Source of the DNA: Patescibacteria group bacterium
Lineage (GTDB): Bacteria > Patescibacteriota > Microgenomatia > Levybacterales > UBA12049
Assembly (NCBI GenBank): GCA_023473785.1
Contig: JAMCYD010000040.1
Span: forward strand, 1-20,893
DNA length: 20,893 nt
Direction of reading: 5' to 3'
Positions 12,969 through 19,800 of this stretch are shown here, in pieces. Under the pieces are notes generated by a model that worked only from the letters and a program-made list of their open reading frames with translations, searched no databases and was not told the origin of the DNA. The position numbers were made by a program, and so were the translations under genes. Numbering within the stretch: position 1 is the first letter of the stretch; the number at the start of each line of letters is the position of its first letter.

Positions 12969-13328
12969 CTATAAGGTAACAAAGTATAACAACTTTGTCA
13001 AGAGGGCAATTAGCTCTTCACTCTCATTTTCTAAGCTCCCTATTGCTCCTTGAGACATCCCTATATTTGATTCTTTCAATATTTTCAACCAATATCTTGT
13101 TTCTTTCATTTCCTTTTTAACCTCGTTCATTGCGCAAATGAATTCCTCCTCCCGCCTGGTTTCTTTTGCTCTCCCATAAACCTCCTCTGTCATTTTGATC
13201 TTGCGTGTAATTTGATTAGCCAGTACAAAATTAACATTGTCAATCGGAAGTTCGTCTTTCAGCTCCGAAGCCAAACTCAAAAGACTCAATATTCTTTTGT
13301 CTATATAACGACTAACTTCTATACTCAT
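12969..13328 (-). CDS. Four-helix-bundle protein, S23/IVP-like
   Basis: 119 residues, almost all helical by composition. The segment RREEEFICAMNEVKKEMKETRYWLKILKES (about 58-87) matches the family pattern of the 23S rRNA intervening-sequence-encoded (S23/IVP) proteins, in which a helix with KE..ETxYWL..L is diagnostic. The preceding LPIDNVNFVLANQITRKI (about 28-45) resembles the RS.(S/T)xxAN helix, but in degenerate form. The ATG is preceded by GGAGG with a 6-nt spacing. The family forms pentameric barrels; its cellular function is unknown, and bAvd of diversity-generating retroelements is a relative. It is followed by the HTH gene. Confidence 0.72.
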   Translation of the reverse strand: MSIEVSRYIDKRILSLLSLASELKDELPIDNVNFVLANQITRKIKMTEEVYGRAKETRREEEFICAMNEVKKEMKETRYWLKILKESNIGMSQGAIGSLENESEELIALLTKLLYFVTL

Positions 13329-13377
13329 GCTTCGCCTCCGCTTCTAGAATTAAGATTTAAGATGTAAGAATTAAGAA

Positions 13378-13764
13378 TCATTTATTATTTAATATGTATT
13401 TCGTTTTCTGAATAAATCCCTGTAGCAGTTGATGTGTTAAATTAGATTGTTCAACTAAAGAACCGAAATCTTTTGGCTCTAGGTAACCTACGTCTCTTGC
13501 TATTAAAATAAAGTTTTTAAGCTCCAATAAAGAACCTTGTGAAAGGAAATAGAATTGAAGTTTTTCTTTATACCCATGCCTGCCAAATCCTTCCGCAAGG
13601 TTAGCAGTTATCGACGCAGAAGATCTTCTCATCTGGTCTGTTAATGAATAAGTTTCCTTAGCGGGGAATTTATCCGTTATTTTATAAATTAAAACAACCA
13701 ACTTATGGCCTTCCTGCCAAACTTTCAAATCCGTGAATGTTTTAATCTTAGTATTTTCGTTCAT
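13378..13764 (-). CDS. Four-helix-bundle protein, S23/IVP family
   Basis: 128 residues. Clear family signature: FTDLKVWQEGHKLVVLIYKIT (about 10-30), FPAKETYSLTDQMRRSSASITANLAEGFGR (about 33-62) and KLQFYFLSQGSLLELKNFILIARDVGYL (about 68-95). These proteins were first seen in 23S rRNA intervening sequences but are common as free chromosomal genes in CPR bacteria. No rRNA is nearby. Together with the 119-residue protein it makes two divergent family members in a row, both on the strand of the giant surface-protein gene and directly downstream of it (47 nt). Function unknown. Confidence 0.88.
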   Translation of the reverse strand: MNENTKIKTFTDLKVWQEGHKLVVLIYKITDKFPAKETYSLTDQMRRSSASITANLAEGFGRHGYKEKLQFYFLSQGSLLELKNFILIARDVGYLEPKDFGSLVEQSNLTHQLLQGFIQKTKYILNNK

Positions 13765-13811
13765 AGTACTATTCTTAAATCATAATTCATAAATCGTAAT
13801 TCATGAGCGGC
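13765..13811. repeat. AT-rich quasi-repeat spacer
   Basis: Read on the minus strand, ATTACGATTTATGAATTATG followed by ATTTAAGAA closely matches the rplK-rplA spacer at 7621-7650 (ATTTACGATTCATGATTTACG, ATTTAAGAA). A similar word set (AAGATTTAAGATGTAAGAAT) is at 13351-13370. These are degenerate copies of a short dispersed spacer word of unknown role. Confidence 0.4.
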
Positions 13812-16800
13812 TCACCGTTCATCCACTATCCACCAGTCAAACTTTATGTCTTGAACATATGGTTGTTCAGCTTCTACGGTAAACCCGGTGCCTGCTGATT
13901 TCCCCGTTACTATCAATGCCTGTCCGCCGGTCTTGCTTGTTGCAGTTACAAATATCTTGGACTTGCTTGTTACAGCAGTTGTCGAAATTACTACACTGGT
14001 CGTCCCCGCTTTCAAAACTCCCGACCCAAGAGTCGCCGCGCTTGCCACGCTTGTATCAATATTTACTTTTGCGGTAGTTATCTCACCCGTGGTCTTTATA
14101 TTTCCCTTTGTGTCAACGATAACTTTGCCGTTTAGGATATTTAATCCGCCCAGACCATTGCTCTGGAGATTAAGATCTCCAATGCTATTTATAGAAGCGC
14201 CTCCTGATCCGTTATTAAGAGATGCGTCAAGTCCATGTACCGACAGAAGTCCTGCAGCGATATTGCCGGTCACTCCCAGATCCGCCAGTGTCGTTCTGCC
14301 CAAAACCATAAGTGTTCCCGATATGGTTGCTGTTTGAGCATTTATATCGGCGAGGTTGGATGTAAAGCCTGCCGAGGTAGATGCTCCCAGAACCGCGCTG
14401 TTTGTTACCGAGTTGAAGAAGGCAGATTGGGTTGAGCTGTTTATTATCATCGATCGAAGATCTGCTATTTGCGCCTCCGCACTCGCCACTCGGGACTTAA
14501 GATCTATAAAGTTCTGATCCCCTGCTAAGTTAAAGCTTGCCGAAGGACTTGCCGAACCTGCCGAAAGCCCCGAGCCTGTCGAGGGGTTAATTGTTGGCGC
14601 TTGTGGCACTCCAGAAAGCCCTAAGCTCATCGCCGCCGCCTGGGTGCTGATCGGAGCATTGCTTGTTACTGTCCCATTTGCTGCAAGGATTATAGGAGCA
14701 ACAGGAAGGTAAGTATTTTTTATAAACATTGTAACCTTCCCTGTATGTGTCGTATCAGGGTCAGTATAATCTTCCATTGCCGTACCTATAATAGAGCCTG
14801 CTGTTATCGCCCGGACAGCAACTCCCGGAATATCCGAACTCGCAAGATAATCACCTATGCGAATTTCTCCGTTCTTACTCGAGACTTTCACTGGAACGCG
14901 TCCTGCAAGAGCAACCGAAACTTTGGGCTCGGGCACCTGAGCGTCATCGAGAACATAGCCCGGCTTAGTAGATATTACACCAAGAGCTCCTTGATCCATG
15001 TATTTTTCCGTAGGCGCAACTTGGGCAATTCCATTATTTTTATTAAATGAAACAACATCCCCTGGTCCTGGTATATGATTGGGATCGGCCGGATAATTTT
15101 CTGCGTAGTCAAGGCCTTGACCCGTAGTAGACTCTGTTAGACGAACTCCATCTATGTTTACTATTGAATTCGTACAATTTGTAGTACAGCCGATAAAGAA
15201 GTGAACGCGACCCCATAATGTGTTCGAAGACAAGGCAATTGCAGTTGTACTGCTACCATACGTTGCCCATGAAGTAGTAATGGCTGTGCCCTGCGCTGGA
15301 GCAGATGTAACTACTGATGTATTAGACTGGCAATTAGCTTTACTCGTATATTGATCAATATGTGCCCTTAACGTTGGAATTGGCGCCGTAGCTTGGGCAT
15401 AATAATTAAGAGTATAACTTCCAACGCTCCCGGAAAGAGGTATGCAGGCTGAGTAAATCGCAGCTGTTGTATTTGTTAACTGTATTTTTGCCGAAGCAGT
15501 ACCTTTCGCCTGCACAGAGGTGTCGCGAGTAACAGTTGCTGAGCTGGTTGCATCTTTTACCCAGCCATCAGAGAACGATTTGAACCCATAATTAGCCTCA
15601 AAGCCTGCGTTTGGAATCATACTCCCCTGGTCCCCGATTGCATTAATAACAGCATCGCTTCCGGTACCCGAGCCTCCATTGCCTATTGAGGCAAGAACAC
15701 TTCCTTGGAAAAGAGTTGAACCATCATTTGCTATTCTAAGCCTTGTGGTTCCGCTTGCTGAGGCTGTGAAAATATCATTAGTACTTGCCCCTTTTTGGTT
15801 GACAATAAGAGCAGCATTTCCTCCAAAGGCTCCTTCTACGTCCAAGACTGCTTGAGGAGAAGCAATTCCAATACCAACTCTTGCGCTTGCAGTGGCTGTA
15901 TTTATTCCTTCAATGCTTCCCAGGGTAAGACAATTAGGACAGGTAACTGTTGCTAGATTGCCGATTGCTGCTGCATTAGTGAGCCAGTTTGTCGAACCGG
16001 GTCCTGAGCTATATCCTAGGAACGTATTGTTAGTCCCTATGATATTGGCATTACCGGCAACGGTAGTATAGCCTGCCTGAAAACCCAGGGCGGTGTTGTT
16101 GGATCCTGTGGTATTTGCGCTAAGGCCAGCGTTACCCACAGCGGTGTTGGTGAATCCAGTGGTATTTGCAAGGAGAGCCTGTAAGCCCATGGCGATATTG
16201 CCATTCCCTGTGGTGTTTGAGAGGAGAGCTTGTAAGCCCACGGCGGTGTTGCTGGCCCCTGTATTTGAGAGGAGAGCCTGGTAGCCTAAGGCGGTGTTCC
16301 AAACTCCTGTATTTACATTGAGAGCCTGATAACCAACAGCGGTGGAAGCAGTACCATCAATAATGCCGATAAAGCCTTTATTGTTTATGGTAAATTTGGT
16401 AGTTCCGGAGGCTGAAGCTGTAAAGATATCATTGGTAGAGGCTCCTGTTTGGTTGACAATAAGAGCAGCATTTCCTCCAAAGTCTCCTTCTACATCTAGA
16501 ACTGCGATGGGGTTAGCAACTCCAATACCAACGTTTGCGCTTGCAGTGGCTGTATTTATTCCTTCAATGCTTCCCAGGGTAAGACAATTAGGACAGGTAA
16601 CTGTTGCATAGCTGCCGATTGCTGCTGCATTGGTAAGCCAGTTTGTCGAACCGGGTCCTGAGTTGTATCCCAAGAATGTATTGTTAGTCCCTATGGTATT
16701 GGCATTACCGGAAACGGAGGTGTAACCTGCCCGGAAGCCCAGGGCGGTATTCTGGATCCCTGTGGTATTTGCGGAGAGAGCAGTGTTACCCACAGCGGTG

Positions 16801-19800
16801 TTGCTGGCTCCGATGGTGTTTCCACTGAGGGCGCCATTACCCACGGCGGTGTTGCTGGCTCCGGTGGTATTTGCGGTGAGGGCAGTGCCCACTGCGACGT
16901 TGTTGGCTCCTGTGGTATTTGCGGAGAGAGCAGTGTTACCCACAGCGGTGTTGCTGGCTCCGATGGTATTTGCGGTGAGGGCAGTGCCGCCTATGGCAGT
17001 GTTATTGCTTCCTGTATTTGTGAAGAGAGCTTGGTAGCCCAGAGCTGTATTCAGGTTCCCTGTAGTAACAGTGCTAAGGGCCTGGAAGCCCACTGCGGTA
17101 TTACGAGCTCCGGTGGTGTTTGAAAGAAGAGCCTGGTAACCCAGGGCGGCGTTGCGGTTCCCTGAGGTATTTGAGTTGAGAGTTTGGTAGCCTAGGGCGG
17201 TGTTGTAGACTGCACTACCCAAAGAAGCAGATGCTCCCGATCCTTCTCCTACGAAAGTGCTTTGCCCTACTCCTGAAGTGGGATTACTAAATACTGTTAC
17301 TCCTCTGGATTGAAGTATAAGTTCTCCGGTTGTGTTTCCTCCTATTGTCAGAGTATTCTCGTTGGTTGTTTGAAGATTTCCTGCACCATCTATAGTAAAT
17401 CCTGCAGAAGCAGAAGCATTTCCAGCGTTTGTAAGAATGAATTTAGTAACACCGCTTGCTGAGGCTGTAAGGATATCATTGGTAGAGGCTCCTGTCTGGT
17501 TGACAATAAGAGCGGCATTTCCTCCCTTATTTCCTCCCTGGATATCAAGAACTGCAGATGGAGTTGCAGTACCGATCCCTACACTTACTGCATAGAAACC
17601 TGTTCCTCCCAAAACAAGAGAGTTTGAGGCATTAACCAAAGCGTATGCTCCTATTGCAGTTGTGTTGTTAAAGCTGGCACTCTGTGTCCATGGTCCTGCA
17701 TTGTACCCTAAATAAACATTGTTATCTCCTGTTGCATTTGAATACTGACCACTATTTATAAAACCTGCTCCGTTACCCAAGGCGCTGTTGTTGGTCCCGG
17801 TAGCGTTTGAGTAGAGGGCTTGGAAGCCTAGGACGGTATTGCCGCCTCCGGTGGTATTTGAACGGAGAGCAGAAGCACCCAAAGCTGTGTTGTTGGCCCC
17901 CGATGTATTCAAGAGGAGGGCGGAATTACCCACAGCGGTAAGATTACTCGCTGTGTTTGAGAGGAGAGCTTGGTAACCCAGGGCGGTATTGCCGGCGCCC
18001 GTGGTGTTTACGCTAAGAGCAGAGGTGCCTACGGCAGTGTTCCAACTCCCGGTGGTGTTTGCGCTAAGAGCAGAAGCACCCAAAGCTGTGTTGCCGGCGC
18101 CCGTGGTGTTTAAGCGAAGGGCTTGGGAACCCACAGCAGTGATGCTGCTCGCTGTGTTTGAGAGGAGGGCTTGGTAACCCAGGGCGGTGCTGTCGGTGCC
18201 CGTGGTGTTTGCGCTAAGAGCCTGTAATCCCACAGCTGTATTGTTGGACCCTGTATTGAAGAGAAGGGCATTGGTACCCACGGCGGTGTTGCTGGATCCT
18301 GTATTGAAGAGAAGGGCATCGGCACCCACGGCGGTGTTGTTGATTCCTGTGCTATTTGCGAAGAGAGCGGTGTAGCCCACCGCGGTGTTGCCTGTCCCGG
18401 TGGTGTTTGAGAAAAGAGCTTGGTAACCAATACCAACACTTGAAAGACTTCCTCCGGTTATAGATGCACCTGCTCCTTCTCCAATAAACAAACTTTGATT
18501 AGCTCCTGCTGTTGGATTCTTAAATACAGTAGCTCCTCTTGACTGAAGTATAAGTTCTCCGGTTGTATTCCCTCCAATTGTTAGGGTCTGGTTAGCAGTT
18601 GTCTGTAGAGTTCCTGCAGCTGTGAGATAGGCTCCCCCTGTTGTTCCGGCTGAGATAGAAGCAGTTGGAGTACCGGAGTTAACATTTAAGACTGCGAACT
18701 TGGCTGAGGAGGTAGAAGTACCTCCGATGAGAAGATCAAGGGTGGAGTTGATAGGATAGAGAGTACCATTAGAATTGAGTGTCCAGTAGTTAGTTCCAAG
18801 ACTTGATGGATTGGTCCAGGAAAGAGTACCTGTTCCTGAGGTGGTTAAGGCAAATCCTGATGTACCATCTGCGGATGGCCAGGTGTATTTTACAGAATTT
18901 AAGGTTGTTGTTCCCTGTATAGTAACATTACCACCTGCTGCTCCATTGAGAGGATTGAGAATAATATTACCGGTGGTATTACCACCAATTGTTAAAGTCT
19001 GGTTAGCAGTTGTCTGTAGAGTTCCGGATCCTGATCTAAATGTCAATTGTCCTCCAACAGATGCCGCTCCTACAACATCCAGCAGTGCTGTTGGAGTTGT
19101 CGTTCCGATCCCAACATTACCTTGGCTATCTATTCTCATCTGTTCCGTAATAGCGTTACTTTTTCTTGTTGAGAAAGCTAAATACCCCTGTGAGGAGCTA
19201 CTGCCATCCATCGAAGCAACAATTCGAGCTTCTTCTCTCGGTGTTACACCGTCCCACTGGTCTGTATATAATTGAATTTCAACTAGCCCTCCAGCAATAG
19301 TACTATTTGTATTTTGAATTCTTAAGCCACGCACTCCTGCTGTTGTGTTATTGAAGGCTATGTGTAAAGGAGTTAACGGACTCGTCGTGCCAACGCCAAC
19401 ATTGCCTGTTCCATTGGGATTAAGAAGAATATTTCCTGTTGTGTTGTACGTTGAAGAATTACCGATTGTAATAGTTCTTCTATTAGTAGTAGCTAAGGTT
19501 CCGTCACCGGTTAGGTAGACTGCATTGTTGCCTGAGGAGGCAGAGATAGAAGCAGTTGGAGTACCGGAGTTGACATTTAAGAAGGCAAACTTGGCTGAGG
19601 AGGTGGAAGTGCCTCCAATTGCCAGATCAAGAGTTGAGTTGTTGGGATAAAGGAGTCCTGAACTTTGACTCCACCCGGAATTTCCAAGATCACAAGCAGT
19701 TGATCCCGTGACAATACCACCGGTTGCGGTAACACAAGAAGCACTTGCTACTGCTACTCCACTTACTCCTCCTGACTGATAAACTCCTCCAATCAGATTA

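Noticed and set aside
13378..13764. rRNA intervening sequence, because the product is of the S23/IVP family
   Set aside because: No 23S rRNA sequence surrounds it; free-standing copies of this family are common.
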